DNA of 64,000 bases from Alphaproteobacteria bacterium. GTDB lineage: Bacteria > Pseudomonadota > Alphaproteobacteria > SHVP01. Below, one piece after another: positions 16,962 through 26,530 of this stretch. The notes under the pieces were generated by a model that was not told the DNA's origin, searched no databases, and saw only the letters and a list, made by a program, of their open reading frames with translations. The translations under genes were made by a program, and so were the position numbers. Location of the stretch: positions 310,001 through 374,000 of the forward strand of contig JAVJOO010000005.1 of the NCBI GenBank assembly GCA_040216735.1, written 5' to 3'. Position 1 is the first letter of the stretch. Each line of letters opens with the position of its first letter.

Positions 16962-16976
16962 GGAATAGAGGGAACG

Positions 16977-17831
16977 ATGGCCCGACCACACACACTTTTT
17001 ATCCAGGCCCAGGGCCTGCCCTGGCGCCGCGGGATTTACGGTGGCGGTCGCCCTGACGTCCGATCGAAAATCCTCTCCATCGACCCGAAGGCGCCGGCGG
17101 ATTCCACCTGCATCGTGCGCTATCCCAAGGGCTGGCAACGGCGCGACACGCACTATGTCGGGGCGCATGAGGAATTCCTGGTCCTGGAAGGATCGATCCG
17201 GATCAACGGGATCGAGTACGGCACCCATGCCTATGCCTTCCTGCCCGCGGGTCATGTGCGGCGGGCGATGTCGTCCAAGGACGGCGCGGTCCTCCTGACC
17301 ACGTTTTCCGACACGCCCGTCCATGAGAGCGGCCAACCGCCGCGGGGTCTGTTCGATAAACGGCTTCTGATCGATTACATCGATACGCTGTCGATGACGT
17401 GGGACGCATCGCTCGCCGATCCGGTTTTTGCGGCCGGTGTCGCGATCAAGCCGCTGCGCACCGACCCCGATACTGGCGAGACATCTTTTCTCTATACGTC
17501 GCCCGCGCACCGGATCCCCAAAGGGATGCTGAAGCCCAAGTGGACGCATTCGATGATCGAGGAGATCTACTGCATCGACGGCGAATACGTATGGGGCGAT
17601 TGCGGCGTGATGGGCCCCGGCGGTTACGTCTGGTGGCGAGAGGGGATTTGGCACGGCCCGGCAGGCACCATCGCCGGCTACAATCTTTGGGTCCGCACCG
17701 TAAACGGACCGCTCGACAACATTGTCGGCACCAAGCCCGAACGAATGTCGTGGACTCCGAAATACCGTCCCAAGCTGCCGAGCCACCTAAAAAAATACGC
17801 AAAACCCTACGTTCGGCCAGCGAACTACTGA
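16977..17831 (+). CDS. bicupin protein
   Basis: The 284 residues form two cupin barrels. The first contains HYVGAHEEFLVLEGSIRING and FLPAGHVRR; the second has HSMIEEIYCIDGEYVWG and GGYVWWREGIWHG. Histidines and glutamates in these strands are suitable metal ligands. Cupins include dioxygenases, isomerases and sensors, so the reaction is unknown. GAGGGAA precedes the ATG. Its stop shares a base with the next gene, so the two act together. Confidence 0.75.
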   Translation: MARPHTLFIQAQGLPWRRGIYGGGRPDVRSKILSIDPKAPADSTCIVRYPKGWQRRDTHYVGAHEEFLVLEGSIRINGIEYGTHAYAFLPAGHVRRAMSSKDGAVLLTTFSDTPVHESGQPPRGLFDKRLLIDYIDTLSMTWDASLADPVFAAGVAIKPLRTDPDTGETSFLYTSPAHRIPKGMLKPKWTHSMIEEIYCIDGEYVWGDCGVMGPGGYVWWREGIWHGPAGTIAGYNLWVRTVNGPLDNIVGTKPERMSWTPKYRPKLPSHLKKYAKPYVRPANY

Positions 17832-18871
17832 TGACCGACGTTCACAAAAGGATCATGCTGGCCGCCTACCCCAACGGTCTGCCCCGCGAATCCGACTTTC
17901 ACCTCGAGGTCGGTCCGGTGCCGACTCCGGGTGCCAACGAGTTCCTAGCGCGGGCGCTTTATTTGTCGGTCGACCCGTTCTTGCGAATGCTAATGAACCC
18001 TTCCAGCGAGTCGAACGCCGCCTCGCGTAAGGAAGGGCCGATCACCGATGTAGGCCGGGTGATGGCCGGCGGCTTCCTGGGCGAAGTTGTCGAAAGCAAC
18101 AACCCAAAATACCCCCGTGGCGCTGTCGTCGAGGGCCTCCTTGGATGGCAAAACTATGCCGTCTCCGACGGATGGGTGAACAAGCGCCATAACCCGGGCG
18201 GGGTTGTGGTCTGCGAAACCTCGCTGGGTGTCCCGGTATCGCTATTTGCGAGCGTCCTAGGTCGTGCCGGGTTGACGCCCTATTTCTGCATGACCCGCGA
18301 GTTGCGGCCCCAGAACGGCGAAACCGCGGTGATTACCGCTGCCGCCGGCGCCGGCGGGTCTATTGCTGGGCAAATCGCCAAGATGGCCGGGTGCCACGTT
18401 GTCGGCATTTGCGGCAGCGACGAGAAAGTCGAGTGGATTACGAGCGAGCTCGGGTTCGATGTCGGGATCAACTACAAGACGACCCCCGATCTCGATGCGG
18501 CGCTGCGCGACGCCTGCCCGCGCGGGGTCGATGTCCATTACGACAACGTTGGCGGGCCAATCATGGAAGCGATCGCCGCCCTGCACACGCCAGGTCACCG
18601 CTACCGGTTGGTCGGCATCGCCTCGGCTTATAACACCGTCCCGGACGGCCAGTCCCATTGGTCCTGGCCCTACGAAAAACCGATGTTCGTGGTGCACGAC
18701 TATACCGAAGAATACGCAACCGGCATTCGTGAGATGGCCGCCTGGATCGCGCGCGGCTCATTCAAGTACCGCGAGGACGTTATCGACGGGATCGAGAATA
18801 CGCCCGCGGCATTTATCGGCGTCTTGACCGGCGATAACATCGGCAAACGGCTGGTCAAGGTCGCCGATTGA
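17831..18871 (+). CDS. NADP-dependent zinc-free MDR oxidoreductase
   Basis: This 346-residue medium-chain reductase resembles the CurA/YncB/leukotriene B4 dehydrogenase group, which reduces the double bond of enones. Seen: the N-terminal LYLSVDPFLRMLM, the nucleotide-binding AAAGAGGSIAGQIAKMAGCHVVGICGS, and VHYDNVGGPIM. The ATG overlaps the cupin stop (TGATGA). Pairing with a cupin suggests a two-step conversion of an unsaturated ketone or lactone; this is inferred. Confidence 0.85.
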   Translation: MTDVHKRIMLAAYPNGLPRESDFHLEVGPVPTPGANEFLARALYLSVDPFLRMLMNPSSESNAASRKEGPITDVGRVMAGGFLGEVVESNNPKYPRGAVVEGLLGWQNYAVSDGWVNKRHNPGGVVVCETSLGVPVSLFASVLGRAGLTPYFCMTRELRPQNGETAVITAAAGAGGSIAGQIAKMAGCHVVGICGSDEKVEWITSELGFDVGINYKTTPDLDAALRDACPRGVDVHYDNVGGPIMEAIAALHTPGHRYRLVGIASAYNTVPDGQSHWSWPYEKPMFVVHDYTEEYATGIREMAAWIARGSFKYREDVIDGIENTPAAFIGVLTGDNIGKRLVKVAD

Positions 18872-18982
18872 GGCGGGCGGCGGCCAGCGACCGGTCATCT
18901 TGAAAACGCCTAGATTTCTCATCACCATGTACCCTATTGGCGACCCACGAGTCGCTATGATTGCTTGGGAGGAGAACCGTTC

Positions 18983-20524
18983 ATGAAACGATATGTGTCG
19001 GCCTTAACGGTCGCGGGTGGCGTCGCGGCAGCGTTGCTGCTTGCTGCCGGTCCGGTAAACGCCGAAACCCTCAAAGTGGGCATGCGCTCGATGCCGCCCG
19101 GCGAGGGCAACCCCTATACAGGTCGCGGTCTACCGCATGTGTTTGTATGGACCCCGCTCTACGACAACCTGACCGAGATCGGCGACGGCGGTGTCATCGA
19201 ACCGGCGCTTGCCGGTAGTTGGACCAACGACAGCAACCTGACCTGGACGTTCAAACTGCGTCCTGGCGTTACCTTCACCAACGGCGAACCTTTGACCGCC
19301 GCTGCCGTCAAAGCAACTTACGACTGGCTTCAGTCCGAGAAGGGTGCCACAACCGTAATCGGCAAGAACATGGCCCCGATCGTCGACAGCGTCACCGCGG
19401 TCGATGATCTCACGGTTGAGTTCAAGACCAAGACCCCCTACCCGCTAGCCTCACGCGAATTCGCCGCGGTGCATATCGTCGCCCCGAAAGCTTGGGCCGA
19501 CCTTGGGATCGAGGGTTTTGCTAAGAAACCACACGGCACCGGTCCCTACGTTGCCGAGTCGTTCAAACCGGGCCAGATCACGATCAACGCCCGCGCGGAC
19601 CAGGCCAACACGATTCGCCCGCGCACCGGCAACATCGACAAAATCGACTACCTCGACCTCGGCGAAGGGGCCGCGCGCTTACAAGCCCTACAGTCCGGTC
19701 AAATTCACATCGATACCGGCGCCGGGATCGACGACATCCCTACGCTTGAGCGGGGCGGTTTCATTGTCGACAGCGTGCCGGCCGGCCGCACCCTCGGCCT
19801 TTCCTTCGTATCCTACCGCGGCGGCAAGCACGTCGAGGGCCCGATCGGCGACGTCCGGGTGCGTCAGGCACTCAACTACGCCGTAAACAAGCAAGCCATC
19901 GTCGACAATATCTACGGCGGCAACGCAACCGTTGCGAGCCAAGCAGCCACCACCAACGCGTTCGGCTTCAACCCCGACGTAAAGCCCTACAGCTACGACC
20001 CCGAACGGGCGAAAAAGCTGCTGGCCGAGGCGGGTTACCCGAACGGCTTTGAGATGGAAATCCAAGGGACGACCACCAATCCGGTCTTCACTTTGGTCTA
20101 TCAATCGGCGGTGCAGGACCTGAATGCCGTCGGGATCAAAGCAAACTTCGTCGGTCAAACCTTCGCCGATTGGCTGAAGCACTGGCTCGCGGGCGACTGG
20201 CCTTACGATGCCTTCGGCTTCGGCCATGACCTGAGCGGCAACCTCGATGCGGGTCGTTCGTTTACGTCGTTCACCTCATGCATGAAGAACCCGCCCTACT
20301 ACTGCAACGAAGACGAGATGGACCTTGTCAAGCGGCAGGCCGAAGAGTTCGACCCGGACGCCCGCTTGGCGATCCTCCATGAACTATTGGCCAAGAACGC
20401 CGCGAACGCGCCGATCATCTTTTTGACCCAGGGTATCGAAAGCATGTCGATCTCGCCGAAGGTCAAAAACTTCAAACAGATCAATCAGCGCTTGAATTAC
20501 GAAAACATGACGCTAACGAACTAA
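18983..20524 (+). CDS. orphan family 5 substrate-binding protein
   Basis: The 513-residue protein has a signal peptide (to about residue 27, PVNAET) and a family 5 binding-protein body (DGGVIEPALAGSWTNDSNLTWTFKLRPGVTFTNGE). The ATG is set by a strong GGAGGAGA ribosome site at 18969-18976. No permease or ATPase follows; instead a terminator comes directly after it. It may use the permease encoded at 11.2-15.1 kb. It is only distantly similar to the binding protein there. Confidence 0.88.
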   Translation: MKRYVSALTVAGGVAAALLLAAGPVNAETLKVGMRSMPPGEGNPYTGRGLPHVFVWTPLYDNLTEIGDGGVIEPALAGSWTNDSNLTWTFKLRPGVTFTNGEPLTAAAVKATYDWLQSEKGATTVIGKNMAPIVDSVTAVDDLTVEFKTKTPYPLASREFAAVHIVAPKAWADLGIEGFAKKPHGTGPYVAESFKPGQITINARADQANTIRPRTGNIDKIDYLDLGEGAARLQALQSGQIHIDTGAGIDDIPTLERGGFIVDSVPAGRTLGLSFVSYRGGKHVEGPIGDVRVRQALNYAVNKQAIVDNIYGGNATVASQAATTNAFGFNPDVKPYSYDPERAKKLLAEAGYPNGFEMEIQGTTTNPVFTLVYQSAVQDLNAVGIKANFVGQTFADWLKHWLAGDWPYDAFGFGHDLSGNLDAGRSFTSFTSCMKNPPYYCNEDEMDLVKRQAEEFDPDARLAILHELLAKNAANAPIIFLTQGIESMSISPKVKNFKQINQRLNYENMTLTN

Positions 20525-20549
20525 CCACAATAGCCCACCTTGGGACCAA

Positions 20550-20580
20550 GGGCCGCCTCGCCGAGGCGGCCCTTTCTTTT
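20550..20580 (+). terminator. Rho-independent terminator
   Basis: GGGCCGCCTCG (20550-20560) pairs with CGAGGCGGCCC (20562-20572) and is followed by TTTCTTTT. It ends the orphan binding-protein transcript. Confidence 0.85.
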
Positions 20581-20588
20581 GCGAACCG

Positions 20589-21209
20589 CTACCCAGCAGC
20601 GGCCATCCCCTTCTTGACAGCTTCCCGCGCACCGACCCGATCGGCCCATCGCGCGATGTTGCGGTAAGGCGCATAGCCGTCCTCCAGTCTCTGAACCGAG
20701 GTGACCATCAGCGGATAGGTGAGTATGTCGGCGTAGGAATAGTCCTCACCTGCAAGGTAGGTCGCATCCGCCAATCGCGAATCGATTGCCGAGAGGTAAC
20801 GGTGAATCTCGCTCACAATCCAATCGGTTGCTTCGCTCACATCGCCGGTCGCGCGCAACGTCAGGAAGTACTGCATTGCTAGCGCTGGCGTAAGGTCGCT
20901 CGCGGCCACAGCCGCCCATATGTGTGCGGCGCTGCGGGCGGCGGGTGAGGTCGGCAGAAGGTTGCCGGTTTTTTCCATCAGGTATTGGGCAATCGCGAGC
21001 GTTTCGAACACCACCAAGGGCCCGCCGGGCCCATCCGGGTCGACCAACGTCGGATACTTACCCATTGGATTAAGGGTTAGGTACGTATCGGACGGTCGAT
21101 CGCCCGCTCTCCGGGCGATTCGGTGCGCAACATAGGGTAACTCTAACTCTTCGAGGAGAACCGCAACCTTTTGGCCGTTCGCAGTCGGCACGAGGTAGAC
21201 CTCGATCAT
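20589..21209 (-). CDS. glutathione S-transferase family protein
   Basis: The 206 residues show a thioredoxin-like GST N-domain (MIEVYLVPTANGQKVAVLLEEL, LNPMGKYPTLVD, FETLAIAQYLMEK) and an all-helical C-domain with YSYADILTYPL. Such enzymes attach glutathione to electrophiles or reduce peroxides. The start is fixed by GGAGGAGG five bases before the ATG; the open frame upstream lacks GST similarity. Confidence 0.88.
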   Translation of the reverse strand: MIEVYLVPTANGQKVAVLLEELELPYVAHRIARRAGDRPSDTYLTLNPMGKYPTLVDPDGPGGPLVVFETLAIAQYLMEKTGNLLPTSPAARSAAHIWAAVAASDLTPALAMQYFLTLRATGDVSEATDWIVSEIHRYLSAIDSRLADATYLAGEDYSYADILTYPLMVTSVQRLEDGYAPYRNIARWADRVGAREAVKKGMAAAG

Positions 21210-21362
21210 GCACACCTCCTCCTGTCGCGCGGGCTTTCGCTTTGTGGCCCCCAGGTTACTCGCTAACGTAGCGACGTGCATGCAGCGGTTGCGACCGCAT
21301 GGCCGTGGCATCATTAAAGGCTTGGTGCCGCGGTACGGCGCCTTTGTTTGGGGAGCAATCCG

Positions 21363-22061
21363 GTGAACCACACCACCTATCGCGGCAAGATCGTTTACAT
21401 GACCGATGGCAAGGGCGAGGAAGGCCGGGAGTTCTTCACCGTAACCGTCCAACCCGACGGGTGCCGCACACTTCGCGCCCAATGTGAAATGGACAACGAC
21501 GAGCTGTTACGCGACGTCGTCCTGAGTCTCGACGGATCGTGGCAACCGCGCGATGCCTTCGTTCGCCTAGCGATCAAGAGCGCCTTTCAAGGATCCGCTT
21601 GGTTTCGTTTTGGTGACGGCTTTGTCGACTGCGAAGCGATGACGCAGGATGCGGGCCGCATTTCGCAACGCATGACCGCGCCGGCCTGGCCACCCTCATT
21701 TGGCGGTCACCCGATCTGTTGTGACACGTGGCACGCCAAGGCCGCAGCCCGGCGCCGTACCGGCGGCGCTGCGTTTCAAGCCGTTGAGGGAATTGCGATG
21801 AGTTCGCCGCTCCCCAACGGCGGATCGGGGCCGCTGCTGTCCCTCGCCGACGTCGACGTCGAGTTTTGCGGTAGCGAGACCATCACCACGAAGGCCGGAA
21901 CCTTCGAAACGGTCCATGTGAAGAACTACAATCGTCGTCGCGGCCGAGACCATCCCGTCGAAATCTGGGCGTGGGGCGACGACTTCGTTCCGGTACGCGC
22001 ACGCTGGGATTTGCTCGGGCAGACCTACGAACTCGCCGAACTAGAACACCCCAGCCGCTAG
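21363..22061 (+). CDS. conserved hypothetical protein, possibly DUF3108-like
   Basis: The 232-residue protein has no signal peptide or membrane helix. Its C-terminal half, with TITTKAGTFETVHVKNYNRR and WAWGDDFVPVRARWDLLGQTYEL, resembles beta-rich proteins of the DUF3108 kind, but I am not certain. GTG at 21363 is chosen because GGGGAG lies seven bases upstream. It is convergent with ppk2. Confidence 0.55.
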   Translation: MNHTTYRGKIVYMTDGKGEEGREFFTVTVQPDGCRTLRAQCEMDNDELLRDVVLSLDGSWQPRDAFVRLAIKSAFQGSAWFRFGDGFVDCEAMTQDAGRISQRMTAPAWPPSFGGHPICCDTWHAKAAARRRTGGAAFQAVEGIAMSSPLPNGGSGPLLSLADVDVEFCGSETITTKAGTFETVHVKNYNRRRGRDHPVEIWAWGDDFVPVRARWDLLGQTYELAELEHPSR

Positions 22062-22124
22062 AAATGCCGTATCAGGCGACGGCTGGAACCGGGTCGTTGC
22101 ACACCGCCGCTTGGGACCACCGAA

Positions 22125-23210
22125 TCAGTTCGGAGAGCGACGCAAGTCCGGGTGCATTATTTTCCCAAGGATATGGTCGCTACGATCGATGACGTGACTG
22201 CTGGAGCCAACGATTAGCGGGTCGGGCGGGCGAACCACCTGGGTATTTTTGTCCGGATAGGGCAGCGTCGATAGAAAGTGCTGCATGCAATTCAGCCGGG
22301 CGCGCTTTTTGTCGTCGGATTTGACGATCACCCACGGTGCATCGGCGGTGTCGGTATAGAAGAACATCGCTTCCTTGGCTTCGGTGTAATCATCCCACTT
22401 GTCGAGCGATGCGAGATCAATCGGCGATAACTTCCATTGCTTCAGCGGATCGATCTTGCGCGCTTCGAAGCGACGGCGTTGCTCGACGCTGGTCACCGAG
22501 AACCAGTACTTGAACATCCAAATGCCGGAGCGGGCGAGCATCCGCTCAAACTCCGGGGCTTGGCGCATGAACTCCAAATATTCGTTCGGCGAGCAAAAGC
22601 CCATAACACGTTCGACGCCGGCGCGGTTGTACCAAGAGCGATCGAAGAAAACCATTTCACCGGCCGCCGGCAAATGTTCGACGTAACGCTGGAAGTACCA
22701 CTGCGTGCGCTCTCGGTCGTCGGGCTTCGATAGGGCGACCACCCGCGCCGCGCGCGGGTTGAGATGCTCCATAAAGCGTTTAATCGTGCCGCCCTTGCCA
22801 GCAGCATCGCGGCCTTCGAACAGGACCACGATCTTTTGACCGGACTTCTCGATCCATTTTTGCGCTTTGAGGAGTTCGACCTGGAGGGCAGCTTTGTGCC
22901 TCTCGTAGGCGTTCCGACGGACCTTCGTTTTGTAGGGAAAGTCGCCGGTCTCGAATGCATGCCGAATCGCCTCTCCATCGCGCCGCATCTGCGCTAGCGA
23001 CCGGGAACGAGCCTGTCTCGCGGTCTCGGGCTGTGGCTCTTTTGAACTTGTTAGCGGCTTATTGTCCTCAACCGCACGGTCGTTCGGACCGACCGGCTGC
23101 GCCACCGCCGGCTCCTGCACACCTGCGGTGAGCGGCTCATCGGCTTGGATTTCCCGGGCCTTCTCAGGAGAATTAGCGCCTTGAAAAGGCATTTGAGTGG
23201 AATCGGACAT
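22125..23210 (-). CDS. ppk2: polyphosphate kinase 2
   Basis: PPK2 transfers phosphate between polyphosphate and nucleotides. Seen: Walker A FEGRDAAGKGGTIKRF, the lid region ERTQWYFQRYVEHLP, FFDRSWYNRAGVERVMGF, and DDYTEAKEAMFFYTDT. It has 361 residues; the first roughly 90 are a low-complexity Pro/Glu-rich extension not needed for catalysis. The ATG has AAGGGGAA upstream. The gene is divergent from a methyltransferase. Confidence 0.93.
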   Translation of the reverse strand: MSDSTQMPFQGANSPEKAREIQADEPLTAGVQEPAVAQPVGPNDRAVEDNKPLTSSKEPQPETARQARSRSLAQMRRDGEAIRHAFETGDFPYKTKVRRNAYERHKAALQVELLKAQKWIEKSGQKIVVLFEGRDAAGKGGTIKRFMEHLNPRAARVVALSKPDDRERTQWYFQRYVEHLPAAGEMVFFDRSWYNRAGVERVMGFCSPNEYLEFMRQAPEFERMLARSGIWMFKYWFSVTSVEQRRRFEARKIDPLKQWKLSPIDLASLDKWDDYTEAKEAMFFYTDTADAPWVIVKSDDKKRARLNCMQHFLSTLPYPDKNTQVVRPPDPLIVGSSSHVIDRSDHILGKIMHPDLRRSPN

Positions 23211-23337
23211 AGGTTCCCCTTCTTCGGGCCGGAAAATACAGCCTAACCCTTGGAATTGAACCCCGCAAAAACAGTGAGCCACAATTTGGCGGCAAGGTCT
23301 ATACTCCGACCACCCAGCGCCAGAGGAGACTGAGAAC

Positions 23338-24477
23338 ATGAAAACGGACGACCTTGGAGGCCAAACCCGCCACGACATGATGGCCGATCCCGATCACGAT
23401 TCGTATTCCCGGGAGCGCTTCGTTCAAGAGTATGTTTGGCAAATCAACGGCAATTACCACCAGGGAAACTACGCGCTCTACGACACCAAGCTGAAGCCAC
23501 GCGACGGCAGCGACATGTCGGTGCAAGAACAGCGCAAGAAAGTCCTGGCCGAGCCCTACGGACAAATGTGGAGTAGCCTGCGGCGCGTCGCGCGCGAGTG
23601 GACCTGCGAAGCGGTCGGCCCGACGGTAGAGCGTCAACTCGACGATTTGATCGGTAAGGCGCGGCAATATCGCCAAAGCAACCGCAAGCTGGGCTCGCTG
23701 ATGCTCGACCCGAGCGTCAAAGTGCCGGGCTATGTCGACGTCGACATTCACTTGAAGCCAGGCGGGTATCACACCGAGCTGACCGAGGACGACGTTTTCG
23801 CTGGCGCCGAGTACGAACGTACGACCTATATGAACACGAACGGTTTGCTGGGTCCACGCATGGACAAGCTTGGCAAGCAGGTAGCCGATTGGGTCAAAGT
23901 GACCTACCCCAAGATGAAACCGAAGCGCATTCTCGAAATGGGCTGCACGATCGGCCAATCGACAATCGCCTGGAAAGAGGCCTTTCCCGACGCCGAGGTT
24001 TATGGGATCGATGTCGCCGCGCCGTCGCTACGCTATGCCCATGCCCGGGCGGAAGCTCTGGGGCGCGGGATCGAATTCAGCCAGCAAGACGCGACCAAGA
24101 CGAATTTCCCCGACGGGTTCTTCGACATCGTTGCGTCGCACGCCATGATTCACGAGACCTCGCGGTCGGCATTGCGCGGAATCTTTGCCGAGTCGCATCG
24201 CATACTGAAGCCGGGTGGACTGATGTTGCATAACGACGGCACGCCGTTCCGCGACATGAAACATCCGATCGATCGGCTGATTCCCGATTGGGATACCCAC
24301 TATAACGCTGAACCCTTCATCACCCAGATGCGCTCGATGGACCTGGCCGAGTTCGCCGTCGAAGCGGGCTGGCCCAAAGGGTCGACGAGCAATAGCTACG
24401 CGGAAGAAGCCATCGGCGCCGCCGCCGCCCGGACGGTCTCCGGGGGCGCCTGCTACATGGTTGTCGGCCGGCGCTAA
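23338..24477 (+). CDS. SAM-dependent methyltransferase, module copy 1
   Basis: The 379-residue protein has an unusual N-terminal region of about 190 residues, then a class I methyltransferase domain: motif I ILEMGCTIGQST (near 199), acidic loop VYGIDVAAP, FFDIVASHAMIHETS, and LKPGGLMLHNDG. AGAGGAG precedes the ATG. It is a paralogue of the gene at 26531-27709 (shared MPGYV/KVPGYVD, NTNGLLGP/YTDGLLGP, SLRYAHARAEA/LLRYAHARAEA). It is convergent with a flavin oxidoreductase and overlaps it by three bases. Substrate unknown. Confidence 0.85.
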   Translation: MKTDDLGGQTRHDMMADPDHDSYSRERFVQEYVWQINGNYHQGNYALYDTKLKPRDGSDMSVQEQRKKVLAEPYGQMWSSLRRVAREWTCEAVGPTVERQLDDLIGKARQYRQSNRKLGSLMLDPSVKVPGYVDVDIHLKPGGYHTELTEDDVFAGAEYERTTYMNTNGLLGPRMDKLGKQVADWVKVTYPKMKPKRILEMGCTIGQSTIAWKEAFPDAEVYGIDVAAPSLRYAHARAEALGRGIEFSQQDATKTNFPDGFFDIVASHAMIHETSRSALRGIFAESHRILKPGGLMLHNDGTPFRDMKHPIDRLIPDWDTHYNAEPFITQMRSMDLAEFAVEAGWPKGSTSNSYAEEAIGAAAARTVSGGACYMVVGRR

Positions 24478-26426
24478 TCCAGACCGGCAATCAGGTCGAG
24501 CGCGTCGTTCGCCGCGGCCCATACGGACCGCGGTGCGACGCAATCGCCTACCGCCAAGGCGCCCGCGGGCGTGGGCCGGGATGACGTGCCCGTCGACAGA
24601 ATGATCGTGTCAAAGCGGCCTAGCCGCGGCCCGTCGCGAAACACCGCAATGCCTTCGCCAACTTGAGTCGCCGTCACGTTCCCGACGACGCTAATCCCGG
24701 CGTCCCGCAGTCGAACGCTCACAGCTGCGAGTTCGCGGGTGAAAGTGAGGTCGGCTAGTCCGAGCTGGGACTCGGTCGTGGCCACGGTGACGGCAGAAAC
24801 CTCTGCCCGCGCGGCCAACGTTTCGGCCAAAGACACCGCCGGCCAGCCGCCCTCCTCATCGATGACAAGAACGCGCCCGGCGGCAGGTTTGATCCCAGCC
24901 AACACATCGCGGCCATGGGCGAGCCCTTCGGTACCGGGGATCCCCTCCGCCAGAGCCGGACGCAACTTCCCAACGGCGCTTTGCGACGGGGCGGCGCCGG
25001 TGGCCCATATGACCCGACCTGTTGGGACGCGCTGCGGATCGACCGTGCTGTCGAGATGGAGCGCGACGCCAAGTGCGTCCAGTTCGCGCGCCCACCAGTC
25101 GACGAGCAACTTCATTTCGCCGCGGTGCGGTGCCGCAGCGGCCCATCCGAGCTGGCCGCCCAGGTGTGCAGCGGCCTCGTACAAAACGACGCGGTGCCCA
25201 CGCAGCGCCGCGAGCCGCGCGGCCTCCATCCCGGCCGGACCGCCGCCGACGACGACAATATCTTGCGGCGCGGACCTGGGCGTGATCGCGGGAAACTCGA
25301 TCTCGCGGCCGGCCGCCGGGTTGCCGATGCACGACACCCGCAGGCCGCGCGCAAGAAATCCTTGGCAGGCCTGACTGCACGACACACAGGGCCGAACCCG
25401 CCTATCCTGGCCGGATTCGTATTTGGCCGCCCAGTCGGGTTCGGCAATCCACGTGCGAGCCATCGCCACCGCATCGGCGGCACCGTCGGCTATGATGTCC
25501 TCAGCCTCCTGTGCGGTACGGATTCGGTTTGCGACGATGATCGGTACGTCGAGGTCTTGCGCGAAACGCTGCGCTGCACCGGCAAGCACCGCGCGCGGCT
25601 GCTCCATCGTCGGGATGGTATGGGCCGCGGCGCGGTAGGACCCTGACATCAGACTGACATAGTCGAGCAGACCGTCGTCCTGTAGCGCACGGGCGGCGGC
25701 GAAAGAGGCGTCGGCATCGAAGTCTTCGACCGCGCCGGGCATATGGTGCGCAATCGACGTGCGGATGCCGACCGCAAGTGCTGGGCCGGCGTTCTCGCGC
25801 ACGGTTTCAAGAACCTCGCGGACGATGCGCAAGCGCTTGTCAAAGGAACCGCCATAGGCGTCGGTGCGCCGGTTGACGACAGGCGAGAGAAACGATCCGA
25901 GGAGATAGTCGGTCGAGGTTTGTACTTCGAGTACGTCGACCCCGGCCTGCCGACAGCGGCTGGCGGCGGCGCCGTAGGCAGCCACGATTTCAGCGATTTC
26001 TTCGATCTCCAACGCCTTGGGAATCTGGCCCACGGAATTGGCGACGGCTGATGGTCCGACGGCGGCCCGTCCAGCAAGCCACGTGACGTTATAGCCGCCG
26101 TGCCACAGGGTAATGGCAAGCTTGGCACCCGCCCCGTGCACGGCGTCGGCGGTTGCCGACAGACTCGGGATCAAATCGTCGGCGGCGGTTCGGATTTGCA
26201 ATCCGGCAAAGGTTTGGCTCGTCGGATGGACCGGTAGCGAGGACGCGCTGACCAGGGCGGCACCCCCTTTGGCCCGGGCCACGATGTAGGCGCGATGGCG
26301 CGGGCTGATGGTGCCGGTGTCATCACCCAGGCGCATCCCGTGGGCGGCCATCGTCGCGCGGTTCTTCAGGCCGACCGGGCCGAGCCGTAAGGGACTGAAC
26401 AATTTCGGATAACGTGGATGCGGCAT
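24474..26426 (-). CDS. Fe-S flavin oxidoreductase (OYE/2,4-dienoyl-CoA reductase type), copy 1
   Basis: This 650-residue three-part enzyme has an FMN TIM barrel (LFSPLRLGPVGLKNRATMAAHGM), a [4Fe-4S] cluster motif near 345 (CVSCSQAC...C) and an FAD/NADH domain (VVVGGGPAGMEAARLAALRGHRVVLYE). Relatives include trimethylamine dehydrogenase and bacterial enoate reductases. GGGGGAGG precedes the ATG. It is divergent from the second methyltransferase and convergent with the first. Confidence 0.9.
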   Translation of the reverse strand: MPHPRYPKLFSPLRLGPVGLKNRATMAAHGMRLGDDTGTISPRHRAYIVARAKGGAALVSASSLPVHPTSQTFAGLQIRTAADDLIPSLSATADAVHGAGAKLAITLWHGGYNVTWLAGRAAVGPSAVANSVGQIPKALEIEEIAEIVAAYGAAASRCRQAGVDVLEVQTSTDYLLGSFLSPVVNRRTDAYGGSFDKRLRIVREVLETVRENAGPALAVGIRTSIAHHMPGAVEDFDADASFAAARALQDDGLLDYVSLMSGSYRAAAHTIPTMEQPRAVLAGAAQRFAQDLDVPIIVANRIRTAQEAEDIIADGAADAVAMARTWIAEPDWAAKYESGQDRRVRPCVSCSQACQGFLARGLRVSCIGNPAAGREIEFPAITPRSAPQDIVVVGGGPAGMEAARLAALRGHRVVLYEAAAHLGGQLGWAAAAPHRGEMKLLVDWWARELDALGVALHLDSTVDPQRVPTGRVIWATGAAPSQSAVGKLRPALAEGIPGTEGLAHGRDVLAGIKPAAGRVLVIDEEGGWPAVSLAETLAARAEVSAVTVATTESQLGLADLTFTRELAAVSVRLRDAGISVVGNVTATQVGEGIAVFRDGPRLGRFDTIILSTGTSSRPTPAGALAVGDCVAPRSVWAAANDALDLIAGLD

Positions 26427-26530
26427 GGGCCCTCCCCCGACCGGCCAATGGGCGGACAGCATAGCCCGAAGCGACCTTGTCGCGCCCCTACCGCTTTGGC
26501 ACACTGACCGCTGCATTTTCGGAGGGACCG

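Noticed and set aside
17640-17670. TTGGCACG within the bicupin gene as a sigma-54 promoter
   Set aside because: It lies inside coding sequence, lacks a good -12 element and precedes no gene start.
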